From assembly GCA_900660155.1 (NCBI GenBank), contig CABFPE010000180.1:903654-967653 (forward strand): 64,000 nt of DNA. Direction: 5' to 3'. A program made the position numbers and the translations under genes. A model generated the notes under the pieces. That model searched no databases. It was given only the letters and a program-made list of their open reading frames with translations, and was not told the origin of the DNA. This stretch comes from Hofstenia miamia. Its lineage: Eukaryota > Xenacoelomorpha > Acoela > Hofsteniidae. Below are positions 1-10,734 of this stretch, piece by piece. Each line of letters starts with the position of its first letter. Positions within the stretch are counted from its first letter, which is position 1.

Positions 1-959
1 GTATTTGTGTGGATTCAATATGTGAAAATATGTTGTAAGTAAATTTAATGCAAAAGTATGAACAAATATTCCATGCCTGATCTAGAAATAAATGAGTTAT
101 TCTATGAATTAAATTTGAAGACTCCAGAAATAGAATACATTAGCAAAACGTTAAGATAATTATGTTTAATTTAATAAAACAGGTCATATACTTTCCATCA
201 AAGTATTTCAATATCTCATTTACTTTTGATAATCTAATTCAAATCAAACGCTAATTTTTTTAAACTTTTCGAAATTTGAGCCTGCCATCCTAATATTCTA
301 TATTATAAGATCAAATCTATTCAAACTTTTTGGAAAAGGATTTTAAAAGTTTACACGTTAAGCAATTTTATGCAATTGAATAGTCTCACTAATTTGATAG
401 TTTTGCTATGTTTAGCTATTTTGGAATCTGCATTTGTTTTGCTGCCTTTTATATACAGTGACCCGCTTTTATAACGTTCTTAATTTTGCTCACTATTTTA
501 GTAGCGATAAAAAGTTTGTAAGCCTAATAATTATAGGTTGTTGCACTGGTAATAATCGGGAGTAACAACAATCATTGTTGTTACTAGAGAGATTAATAGA
601 ATCCTGAAAAAAATTTATTTGAACCTATTTCCCACCATAAATGGACACGGGTGTAATGATTTATAGCCGTATTGCAATGCAACAGCAATAGAAGGGGCCC
701 CGCAGCAGCATGTTTTAGAAAAATTCACCCGCACCCGCAACACACCCGCTACACACCTGCTATTTTCTAAATCCGCCTGTCATTGCAAGTAAATAAACCA
801 AAAAATGACCAAATTGACTTTCTATTAATTTTGTTTAATTGAGTGAATGATGTCAAATATACCGGTATTATATTATATAGATTTCGTAGTATAATTAATA
901 TTGTATATATATATATATAAGTGTTCAATGTGTGCACAGTAGCTAGTCCTCACTGCCTC
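1..959. other. Non-coding, AT-rich
   Basis: No coding exon is recognised. There is a short CCCGC/CACC-rich stretch near 725-775 and a (TA)n run near 903-919. Confidence 0.5.
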
Positions 960-1075
960 TGAAAATGACAGTATGGGCAGGATTTACTGGATTTACTTCT
1001 TCCATGATGCAGTTAATTGTGATCGTTACTTAGAAATGTTGAAAAGTCATGAAATTTCAGCAATCACCCATAGGG
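960..1075 (+). mobile_element. mariner/Tc1-type transposase scrap
   Basis: A short stretch reads like the region before the second catalytic Asp of mariner/Tc1-type transposases. A 'VWAG' start is followed, after a frame change, by a segment like 'FFHDAVNCDRYLEML', which matches the family's pattern of FF, D, V, then RYLxML. Only about 35 residues are recognisable, there is no inverted repeat, and an older LINE begins about 100 bases downstream. A dead fragment; assignment is from memory of the family pattern. Confidence 0.35.
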
Positions 1076-1173
1076 ATATGCTCAGCATTATATTATATCA
1101 TTTTTTATTATATTATATCATCCACATTGGTGCAAGGAAGAATATTACTAACGTGTAGTCTTAAATTAGATTA

Positions 1174-2764
1174 ATGATACTTACTCCGACTATAGTGATT
1201 ATTATTGGTGGAGACTTTAATAGAGCTAACGTAAATTTTCTTGCAAAAGAGTTTCAACTTCAGCAAATGGTGAAGTTTGACACACACGAAAATCGTAACT
1301 TGGACAAGATTTTTACTAATTTCTCCCAGTTCTATGAGTCAGCTCAACCGATGCCCAGTATTGGTAAATGTAAGCACTTGTCTGTGTACATAAAATCCAA
1401 ATATGTATGTGGAAATCCGACGATGACATCTTATAGAATGAAAAAGAAATATTATCTACAATTGTTTGGGAACATAGTATCCCGCTGTGATTGGAATTTT
1501 TGCACTGATGTTAACGCTTCCTTTGTTCATAATGGGAAAATTTTTCAAAGTTTATGTTCAACGCCTATAAATACTCATTTCCAGTGCAAATGCGGAAAAT
1601 ATAGCTACGACACAAGCCTTGGGTAACTAGAAATAGTGCGATTGATAAGCAAGAGGCAATACGCCCTACGAAAAAAGAAATTTGCTTTATATCGTTGACT
1701 CAAAAATGCTATAAACCGCAAATTTGAAATTGCTCGCAAAGATACTTACAATCGTGTTGTTGCTGATCTTAAATCGTCTATACCAAAAGATTGTTACCCT
1801 GAAATAATGAAAGTTGGTGGCATATCCGTTGAGTCTGCTGGAAAAGAGCTTTCACTTGGTGATAATTTCTTATCTATGGATAAGATTACGCTTGCAAATC
1901 GCATTAATACCGAGTTTACTACAACTACTAACGAGTACCAACCTATATCTGCATCAGATATGGTGATTCCATTTTTAAACGAAAACCCTGTATTTATCAG
2001 TGAATATCAAACTTTTCTGAAATTGAAAGCAATAAACATTCATAAGTCAACATGTCCTGATATTAATGCATTAACATTCCCACATGGATTCTAAAAGAAT
2101 AATGTTATGAACTGGTATTTCTCATATCTACCTTATTAAATCATTCATTTTCAATGTATGATGCCTCCCCATTAGATGCGCTAATGTGACCTGTTTAGAG
2201 AAAAATAAGCCGGTTAAAAATGTAAGAAAAGATCTTCGACCAATTTCACTAACACCCCCTTTTGCGAAAATAGCAGAAGAGGATTTATTGGAAAAGGAAC
2301 CTATTAAAAATATATGTAGCAGTGTAGATCCCAAGCAATATGGAGTTATCCCGGGTCGTTCCACCCTATACGCACTCCTTGATATGGCACATAATTGCAT
2401 AAATTAACGGGGAAGTGCTGGGAAATACATATGAATATTTTTAATTGACTTCAGCAAGGCTTTTGATTTAGTTAGTCATCCAATATTAACTAACAGACTG
2501 AGAGAAATTAAAGTTTGCAACTATATACATGCAACTAGATCATAAGCTTCTTATCTGGTCAACAGCAATTTATATGGATCATTGAAACAAGTAAAAAGAT
2601 CATTAAAAGACTTCTTCCAACAACAGTTTTTAAATAACTTTAACTATTCCGTTAAAAACAACTGTAAGAAATATGCAATATGTTTATGTCGTTTCTGCCG
2701 AGTGCTTATGTTTATTATTAATGTAAATTTTGTTTATATACTACTGCTTAGTATGGATAATAAA

Positions 2765-2801
<37 letters not shown>

Positions 2802-3114
2802 AGAGTTCGTTTACCTTGGGGAACACTTTCATTGTGGAATACGTTTTATGCAGGAGTACCTCAAGGAACCAAGCTTGGACCTTGGCTTTTTATGCTTTTT
2901 TGTTAACTCTTTAATGAGATGTTGGCCCAACAGAGTTAAATTTGTGGACGATCTGCCAGTCTGGGAAGTTTGCTCGCGTGATACTCCTTCAAAATCTGAA
3001 TTTTTAGTTCACAGTGTGGAAAACTGCAATTTAATCTAATGAAATCAAAAGAAATTACTATTTGTCCCTTGCATAACTTAAACTTACCATCTGAAGTTCA
3101 AATAAAAGATGATN

Positions 3115-3170
<56 letters not shown>

Positions 3171-3960
3171 AGAGTTCGTTTACCTTGCGGCACACTTTCA
3201 TTGTGGAATACGTTGTATGCAGGAGTACCTCAAGGAACCAAGCTTGGACCTTGGCTTTTTCACAGTGTGGAAAACTGGGTCAGCAAATCGCTGCAATTTA
3301 ATCTAATGAAATCAAAAGAAATTACTATTTGTCCCTTGCATAACTTAAACTTACCATCTGAAGTTCAAATAAAAGATGATAGTGTTCAGCGAGTTCAATC
3401 CTTGAATTAGAATTTCAAGACAATCTCACATGGGAAGAAAATATTATATACATGGTTAAAAAAGCAGCCAAAAGATTGCATTTCTTCCGAATTCTTAAAA
3501 GGTTTGCTATTCCATCATCACATTTAATCCAAATCTACACATCATTAAGAACGCCTTATTCTAGAGTACTGTTCACCCGTTTGGAGCAACGCAATATCTA
3601 AAGAACAATAAAAGGATTTTGACAGCATTCAAAAGCGTGCTCTGCGGATAATTTTCCCGAATTTTAAATATGAAGCAGCATGTCTTATCAGCAAGTGTCA
3701 ATCTCTAAGTGATCGACGAAATTCATGCTGTACTAAACTTTGGCAAAAAATCCAAAACATAAAAAATGACACACTGAGTTATTTTGTGCCAAACATATGT
3801 GATTTAGATTATAATTTACGCAACATTCGTGATTACTCCTTCTCTCATCGAACTTCCAGAATGGAGAAAAGTTTTGTCTACAATCAAATAGCAGTAATGA
3901 ATTTGGTTACATATGGAAAATGATATATATATATATGTTTGTAAATTGTAGTTTATATTT
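1174..3960 (+). mobile_element. CR1/L2-like LINE relic (EN + RT)
   Basis: Pieces of one non-LTR retrotransposon ORF lie in order. The C-terminal part of an APE-type endonuclease is at about 1205-1400 ('GGDFNRANVNFL', then 'NLDKIF'). An RT N-terminal block is at 2200-2400 ('DLRPISLTPPFAKI', 'QYGVIPGRST'). The 'DFSKAFDLVSH' motif A is near 2445-2475. The RT motif B 'AGVPQGTKLGP' is near 2848-2885. A C-terminal region is at 3630-3925 ('IQKRALRIIF', 'CTKLWQKIQ'). Frames change and stops interrupt repeatedly, the endonuclease start is missing, and the YADD box is not intact. A different LINE tail sits inside it at about 2580-2800. Family assignment (CR1/L2/jockey-like) is by motif pattern only. 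Confidence 0.8.
2582..2800 (+). mobile_element. Nested LINE 3' end with (TTA)n tail
   Basis: A short ORF ('RSLKDFFQQQFLNNF...NNCKKYAICLCRFC') followed by an AT-rich 3' UTR, a 'GGATAATAAA' signal and a (TTA)n tail looks like the extreme 3' end of another LINE. It lies between two parts of the older LINE: the sequence coding 'SYLVNSQQ' ends before it, and 'VYLG..LSLWN' resumes after the TTA tract. It is therefore most simply a younger 5'-truncated insertion. Confidence 0.5.
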
Positions 3961-4720
3961 ATTACCTTATATTTTACACATCTTTAGGGATCAGCAGAAT
4001 TTGTGTTGGTTATGGGTACAGCATCGTATGTAAAGTTCGTTTGCAAATTGATGTATTAGAGCATAGATTACTAATAAGAAAAAGAATTTAAATTATAAAA
4101 GNACTAAAGAACAATCAAAGGATTTGGAACGCATTCAAAAGCGTGCTCTGCGGATAATTTTTCCAAATTTTAAATATGAAGCAGCATGTCTTATCAGCAA
4201 GTGTCAATCTCTAAGTGATCGACGAAATTCATGCTGTACTAAACTTTGGCAAAAAATCCAAAACATAAAAAATGACACCCTGGGTCATTTTGTGCCAAAC
4301 ATACGTGATTTAGATTATAATTTACGTAACATTTGTGATTACTCCTTCTCTCATCGAATTTCCAGAATGGAAAAAGTTTTGTCTACAATCAAATAGCAGT
4401 AANCCAAACATATGTGATTTAGATTATAATTTACGCAACATTCGTGATTACTCCTTCTCTCATCGAACTTCCAGAATGGAGAAAAGTTTTGTCTACAATC
4501 AAATAGCAGTAATGAATTTGGTTACATATGGAAAATGATATATATATATATGTTTGTAAATTGTAGTTTATATTTATTACCTTATATTTTACACATCTTT
4601 AGGGATCAGCAGAATTTGTGTTGGTTATGTAAAGTTCGTTTGCAAATTGATGTATTAGAGCATAGATTACTAATAAGAAAAAGAATTTAAATTATAAAAG
4701 GTGTAGTGATTTATTTGTTT
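2769..4720 (+). repeat. Uncollapsed near-duplicate segments joined by single n
   Basis: Three lone n bases (3114, 4102, 4403) join pieces that repeat each other. The block after 3114 repeats 2769-3113 with substitutions and a different internal indel. The block after 4102 repeats about 3601-3900. The block after 4403 repeats about 3788-4095. The pattern fits divergent haplotypes or overlapping contigs placed end to end rather than a true tandem array. The LINE coordinates here are therefore not reliable at base level. Confidence 0.7.
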
Positions 4721-4724
4721 TCAT

Positions 4725-6001
4725 CAAAACAAATTCTGCTTTTGAAAACACCATGGTATGGAAGTTGGTTCCTTATACTGCCGAGTCTTATTCATTTTGT
4801 TGTATTCTTGTATTTTACCCACACATAGCCTTTAAAATACAACTGCTTTTCATTTACTATTAGCTAGTAGTCATTTTAGTAATCCATGGATTGGTGGAAA
4901 TCCCATGGATCAATTCATAAGAATTCGATAGGGCTGGAATGGATCTGGATCCACAAACGATCCATGTACACGTCTACCATTTTTTAATAAGCAACTGCCT
5001 AGTTCCAAACAATGCTTACAAGCTTTTAATGATGAAATAGTTTACCAAAATACATTCCGATCGATAATAAAGTTACAATTTTCTATTATAATATTTAATA
5101 AATTTCCGACAAGTTCAAAGGTAATTTCAAAATGGAAACTTGTGCCCAACCGTGGCCTACTAAATTAATTTAGTAGGCCATGGCCCAACATAAAGGCAGA
5201 CAAATGTCAGGAACTTAAAAATTCTAGAACTTTTCACGCATTGAATTTTAAATTCATCAAATGTCACAATGTGATACTTTTCCGTCAGTAAAATGCCAAT
5301 TATGAGGAAGCAATTAGTTTCCGTTCATTGATGCACTAACCATAATTACAACAATATTAGTATGTTTTTAGAATGTCTCTACATCGTTTGATAAATGCAC
5401 TAAGCTTAAAATATAATATAAAATTACATATTACTTTCAAAAATAATAAAAACTTATGATTCTTAAATTAAAATTAAGTTTTTTAGTTGTTATTGATTAA
5501 AACCCATATATAGTTTTTACATTTTTACACATTATGTAGGGGTTCTGAATTACAATAATGGCCCGTTTGGCGCATTCTGTACTCTAGAATTCTTTCAAAC
5601 AATTTTAGACATTATTGGAGTTCAAATATCATAAAAGAAATTTCATTGTGTGAATATGATAATATTTATTTTTATGCAAAAGTTCATAAAGTTCATCATA
5701 GTATAGTAAATAACTTAAACAAGATAAATGTACCGTATGATATATTTTTAGCTCAATAAAAAGCCCTATTTAATGTACGTTAAAGCTAATATATTTTGCC
5801 CTCGTATTTAAAATTTTTGGGTAGACACTATTTACAATGCTTTTAAAAACCTAATTGGTGAAGAAGAAAAATATACCCATGTGAGTAAATGTATGGCAAA
5901 TCCACTATTTATATACTTCTTATCATTCAACCATCAAGTGATCTGTACGTAAGTTTCTTATTAGAAATATAATTAATATACTACATTTGTAAGCACCTCA
6001 A
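4725..6001. other. Non-coding; one long perfect palindrome
   Basis: No gene is recognised. Repeated CCATGGAT words occur near 4888-4970, and a 28-base palindrome lies at 5153-5180. Confidence 0.5.
5153..5180. repeat. 28-bp perfect palindrome
   Basis: TGGCCTACTAAATT is followed at once by its exact reverse complement, with no spacer. The flanks both carry GCCCAAC in the same orientation. It could be the fused termini of a small inverted-repeat transposon; no transposase remains. Confidence 0.7.
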
Positions 6002-7156
6002 TTAGTTTTTATTTACTAAATTACATAGTTCTCTTAAAACATAATTTAATTTGTATAAATTTGTGAGGTGGGTTGAGTTAACATGCCTTGTGTCAAAACA
6101 AGAATCCGAATGCAGTCTAAAACTTGGCAAAACAATGTCACTAAAAACCCTCTTATTGGCAAGAGTTAACTCATCTATCAATCTAAGCTGCTGGGAAAGA
6201 TTAATGCTGTCAATCTGAAAACACCCAGTGAAAAATCTTCTATCTAAATGCTGTATTTGACTTAAGAGTATTTCTGCTTGGTGATAAAGGACTTCGGACT
6301 GTACTGATAAATTCCCACCAAAACGCCTCTTTAAACATGTTGATATTAAAATGGGTTCCGTTTTTCTTGTCATCAGAACTACTCTAAAATCAATGCCATT
6401 TTTTTCAAATAGTTCAGCCAAATATCGTATGTCAGAATGTTTTTTATATCTGTCCGTAAATCCGTTGGGGTATGAAAGAGTTTGAGGTAATTCTGATCCA
6501 CATTCACCAACAGAGTTCAATATTATGACTTTGGCATCCGTCAATAAACGTTCTTTTATCTCGTTCACAAACAGATTAGATAATATTGAGTTGTTACTTA
6601 AATATTCAAAATCATTTTTTGGATAAATTTTAACAAAATAATTAAGTCTTCCAGCCATACTTACCCAGTCATTTGATGAGGTAGATGTACAACTCTTTTG
6701 AAATGAAGTTTGCAAGAGATGGTGTCCAGTCGCTTCTAATCCTGCAAAAAATACAACTTTAATTCGTTTAAAGATTTCCTTAACTAAAACTGGTTTTGTG
6801 TTATACCGTTCTTTCACAGAATTTAGGTATTGAATTTTATCCAACGTTAATTGCTTTGAAAATTTTTTTTGCACTACATCGACTGGCCTACAGTTTTTCA
6901 AAGTTTCAATACTTAACTCATGTGCTCTGAAAAATTGCAATGAATTTTTTGTAGCCCTCTTCTTTAAATTCCTTATTTCCAAGTCGTAAGTTTTGGGTGA
7001 GGATGGAGGATTATATGCTTTTCCAATACAATACCAAAAAATTATGCATATAATGCTGAAGCAAATAATTTTTCTGAAACTAATATTTCTGCATGAAGTG
7101 AGTCTTACTGAAGAATACATTTTGGATAGTCCACATAAAAACAAATGAAAAAGCAA
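6002..7156 (-). CDS. Single-exon sulfotransferase-like type II membrane protein
   Basis: An uninterrupted 384-residue ORF. Residues 30-47 form one hydrophobic segment after a short basic N terminus, which predicts a type II Golgi/ER membrane protein with a lumenal catalytic domain. Residues 134-148 read VVFFAGL-EATGHHLL, a P-loop-like 5'-phosphosulfate-binding motif of the kind seen in metazoan sulfotransferase-like proteins with a 'GLEGTGHH' signature. A later 'LMTRKTEP..ST' segment fits a 3'-phosphate-binding Arg...Ser motif. The expected reaction is sulfate transfer from PAPS, but the acceptor is unknown. Met1 is taken as start; Met13 is an equally plausible start and keeps the membrane segment. 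The hexamer AATAAA lies inside the final codons. A broken paralogue lies 10 kb away on the other strand (17.26-18.03 kb), aligning from the P-loop to the C terminus. The gene is surely protein-coding; the enzyme class is a motif-based inference. Confidence 0.8.
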   Translation of the reverse strand: MLFHLFLCGLSKMYSSVRLTSCRNISFRKIICFSIICIIFWYCIGKAYNPPSSPKTYDLEIRNLKKRATKNSLQFFRAHELSIETLKNCRPVDVVQKKFSKQLTLDKIQYLNSVKERYNTKPVLVKEIFKRIKVVFFAGLEATGHHLLQTSFQKSCTSTSSNDWVSMAGRLNYFVKIYPKNDFEYLSNNSILSNLFVNEIKERLLTDAKVIILNSVGECGSELPQTLSYPNGFTDRYKKHSDIRYLAELFEKNGIDFRVVLMTRKTEPILISTCLKRRFGGNLSVQSEVLYHQAEILLSQIQHLDRRFFTGCFQIDSINLSQQLRLIDELTLANKRVFSDIVLPSFRLHSDSCFDTRHVNSTHLTNLYKLNYVLRELCNLVNKN

Positions 7157-7614
7157 AGTTGATGTTCAAATAACAATTATTTGTTTAATAAAAAAAGCTT
7201 TAAACAGCTGTTGCAAAGTGCAAACACGCACACACATACCTCACAATTTCAATGTAATTCAACTTGTATTAATTGGCCTGTACGAACTTTTGCTCCGCTT
7301 AAGAATGATTACATACGACCGACTTAAAAACAGAGAAACAGTCATCTACGTATTTTAGTTTATTCCATAAAATATATCAAACATCTATTTCAGAAAGACA
7401 TTTATAAAATTCTAAGCATTTGAATATTGAGGATTATAATCATTCTAGGAAGTAAAAATGGTGAAAAAAAATTAAAGTAAAATTTCCATTTAAGCTTTAT
7501 AACCTTATTTTCTTTACGTAGTCGTTCTTCTTTTCAGAAGTCAGGAAACGGTATTTAGTAAACTTTAGTGTAGTTCAATTCACATTTGTCACTTCAATTT
7601 GCAGTTGGACTCGT
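7157..7614. other. Non-coding
   Basis: Upstream of the sulfotransferase-like gene (its promoter side). No recognisable element. Confidence 0.4.
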
Positions 7615-7622
7615 GTTGAGTA

Positions 7623-7913
7623 TAGGGCCGTGGCTAGGGGAGGACAAGGGGGCATGGCCCTCCCTGTTGGGCCAATGGGCCCTCCCTCCTCTTGGAATCC
7701 TGGATACACAACTCCTTTGTATTAATTCTAATATTCTCTAAGTAATTTAGAGTGAATATATTTTATTTGAAATATATAAAATACTAATGTCATTTTATTT
7801 AAAAATTCAATGAAAAAGTGTAAAAATATTTCATATGAGTAAAACTATGATTAATTTATTGAACTTTGCGGGGCCATGGCCCCCCTAAATTTCAAGTTCA
7901 AGCCACGGGCGTG
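7623..7913. mobile_element. hAT-type MITE with 8-bp target-site duplication
   Basis: A 291-bp non-coding element is flanked by a perfect 8-bp direct repeat GTTGAGTA (7615-7622 and 7914-7921). Its ends are imperfect inverted repeats: TAGGGCCGTGGCT on the left, and CACGCCCGTGGCT as the reverse complement of the right. Both sub-terminal regions carry a GGGGGC(C)ATGGCCC block. An 8-bp duplication is the hallmark of hAT transposition. No transposase is encoded, so it must have been moved in trans. The perfect duplication suggests a recent insertion. Confidence 0.85.
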
Positions 7914-7921
7914 GTTGAGTA

Positions 7922-9845
7922 GCAAAGATGTATTTCCTTAATATACGAATAAAACGTATTCTGTTTCAAATTCATACTGCTGTGAAATACACATGGAAGC
8001 AAATTATGATCAAGTGGCTAAGTTTAGAGAGCTCGTTCATTAGATGAAAATCGGAGCTAAATACAGGATTCTTGCAGTTCACTTCGTCTATTGGTGGCGG
8101 ATTAGGTCATGAAGAGCTTTTGGATATTATATAACTTTGCTTCTTGGCTATCTGGATGCGATAGCCTAGGTCATTCGCTATATCAAAGACTTTTTGAAAA
8201 AAGAATAAAATCACTGGCATTGCAAACAAAAGTGATCTCATTGTTTCAGTTTACTCCCACTCTAAAAATGTTAAATGAATCTCTCCAGTTTAGAGCATAT
8301 CTTTTGATGATATTTTGAATTGCACGAAGCAATGCCATTCCGTCTGAACAGTTAGGTTTTTCATTCAGTTGGACTTTTTTTAAAATCATGTTTGGGATTT
8401 GCCTTTGTTTCAGAACCTTCAAATCCAGAGAAAATGGGTGATTCGGAGAAATTTCAGGAAAAATGTTCTACAAAATGATGTTTTAAATGTGTTCCCATAG
8501 GGGCAATATTCAAATTCGTTCTATTCATTGAAAAACTTTCATATAATCTAAATTAAACTTCTTCGAATTAATACTTCAATGCTTTCACTATTCTATACTC
8601 TGAAAACAGTCAAATTATCTGATAGGGTTAATCAAGGAAATTCATCCTAGCGTTGGATTAAAAGTCTTGGCTTGTCCTTTTCTCATGAAATGTTTATTTG
8701 TAGCTTCAAAAAACGAGCCCTCTGTCTAATTTAAGCATAAAAATATTTAAAAAATTTGAGAATTTATGGTTATTTTACATTTATTGAAATTTGCTTATTT
8801 GCAATTTGACCAAATCTGTTGGATTGGCTAATGTCAAGACCCCTTAATACCAAAGATTCATCTTTACTTTCATCAAGCCATTGGCATGGGGATACAAATT
8901 ACAGTTTGCAATATTAGTTGCCTAACGCTGTTTTGAAGGCCACATCAAATTAGGCCAGGCAGATTTTCTGAATTTTCTCTCATAGTCTACCATCCAATTA
9001 CGATTACATAGAATCAAAAAGTTTTAAGTTCTTCAATTATCAGTAATATTATCTAAGTGTAAATTTTCCCACTTTTGCTCAATTTGATATTCTTAAAAAA
9101 TAATTTCGTATTTTGTTCAACATTTGCAAATTAGTACTCATAAGAAATTTACTAAGCCAAATCCGCAAAGTAACTAACACATGCTTACTCATACAAAAAC
9201 ATGAACTCCACCTGGATAATCAAATACGATTTAAAGTGCAATATATTTACCATTGCGAAATATAAAAACTAATATTTATGTCAGCTTTTCATAAGTGGAA
9301 AGACATTAGAAGTCAAAGTTTATATTTACCATGAGGATAACAGCTGCGTTAATAGCGCTGTCGACAGCAACATCCAGTTGTTATTGAATTTACTAGTAAG
9401 AATTTGCAGACTAATTTAGTAAATGATACTGAATGTGCACTTGTCGTATAGAAAGTGAATTTTAATATATTTTAGACAAAATTTTTGTGCTGATTCGAAT
9501 CTAATAATATTGTTTAAATTTATTGAAACATTTCGAGCAAATTTAAAGATTTTGATTTTTTCCTTATCATTTACCAATAGGCCTATTAGTGAATCGCCTT
9601 ATTATTCTCTTATTTTAGTTTAGAATTATATTTTGAAAAATTTTATTTTAATATTTTAGTGAGAAATGATAAAGTATTAGAAGTATATCGATATTCATCT
9701 ATATAAAATCCAGAATCATAATTTTTTACAGTGAAATGCATAGTGAAATGCAAAGTCATTGAAAATTTGTTGCATTCGTTCACCATGCTGATCATTAATA
9801 GAACATTTTACAAGAAGCAATTCAGGAATAGGATTTCCAAGCAAT
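7922..9845. other. Non-coding
   Basis: Only short ORFs without family resemblance are found. No repeat structure is evident by eye. Confidence 0.4.
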
Positions 9846-9850
9846 GAATC

Positions 9851-9925
9851 CAGTGCCGTAGCCAGTCTAAAAATTTGGGGGTAGGAGAGGAATGCAAAAC
9901 ATTTTCATGGGGGTTTATACAAGAG
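9851..9925 (+). mobile_element. hAT-like terminal fragment
   Basis: It begins CAGTGCCGTAGCCAG, the CAG(N)GCCGTAGC-type start common to hAT termini and similar to the ends of the 7.6 kb MITE. A G-rich run follows. No matching opposite end is found nearby. Confidence 0.35.
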
Positions 9926-10036
9926 AGTTTTTACTTAGCGCCCTAGCTTGTGATTTTTCATAGTATGCAGAGTTCTCTTTGATGGAAAATTGCTATAATG
10001 AATATTATCCGAAAATTTTTACATTATGCCTTTGGA

Positions 10037-10040
<4 letters not shown>

Positions 10041-10075
<35 letters not shown>
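10041..10075. repeat. (TA)n microsatellite at 5' edge of Penelope-like element
   Basis: About 17 AT dinucleotides, directly followed by sequence belonging to the Penelope-like element. Confidence 0.9.
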
Positions 10076-10079
<4 letters not shown>

Positions 10080-10734
10080 TCACCAACGATCAACTGAATG
10101 AAGTCATATCTGCTATCAAAAACATCTATCATAAATATTTCAATCAACATTTTTGCATTCCAAAAGTACTTTTTTCTCTCAAAAAATCGCTTTACAATCT
10201 CAAAAAAGACGAATCCATCTACATCTGCAAATTTGATAGAGTAAAAGTTATCACTATCGACAATCATTCAAGCTACATCAATCAAATGAACATAATCTTA
10301 TCAGATCAATCCAAAAAATTCAACAGCAAACGCCGCACTCCAACTTCAACGTTAACATTTATCAATCAAGAAATACTCCCTCTTAAAAAGCTGGGAAAAT
10401 TTCCCCAGAACTATGTCAACACTTTCATTCTACTGGATCGCAGCGTCCTCGTCTCTATGGTCTTTGCACAATTCATAAAGACTCTAAGCCTCCTTCTTAT
10501 TGTCCTATCCTGTCTATGGTTAAAGCTCACACATTATCTAAATTATCTTAAATCCTTCATGCCTAGGTCATTTATCCTAGAAGACGCATTGGATTTCCTC
10601 GCAAAAATTAAAGATATCAATCCTTCTAATAAAATCATAGTCAGCTACGACGTCAAAAGTCTTTTCACTTCAATTCCTATCTCCAAAACCATCGATCACA
10701 TTATTAGTCTTACGCCTTCAGATCTTTTTCCCTT

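Noticed and set aside
8109-8318. 69-codon ORF upstream of an anonymous region
   Set aside because: No family resemblance, and of a length expected by chance.
10019-10267. Minus-strand ORF with an Ile-Tyr repeat
   Set aside because: Arises from the (TA)n tract and is antisense to the Penelope-like element.
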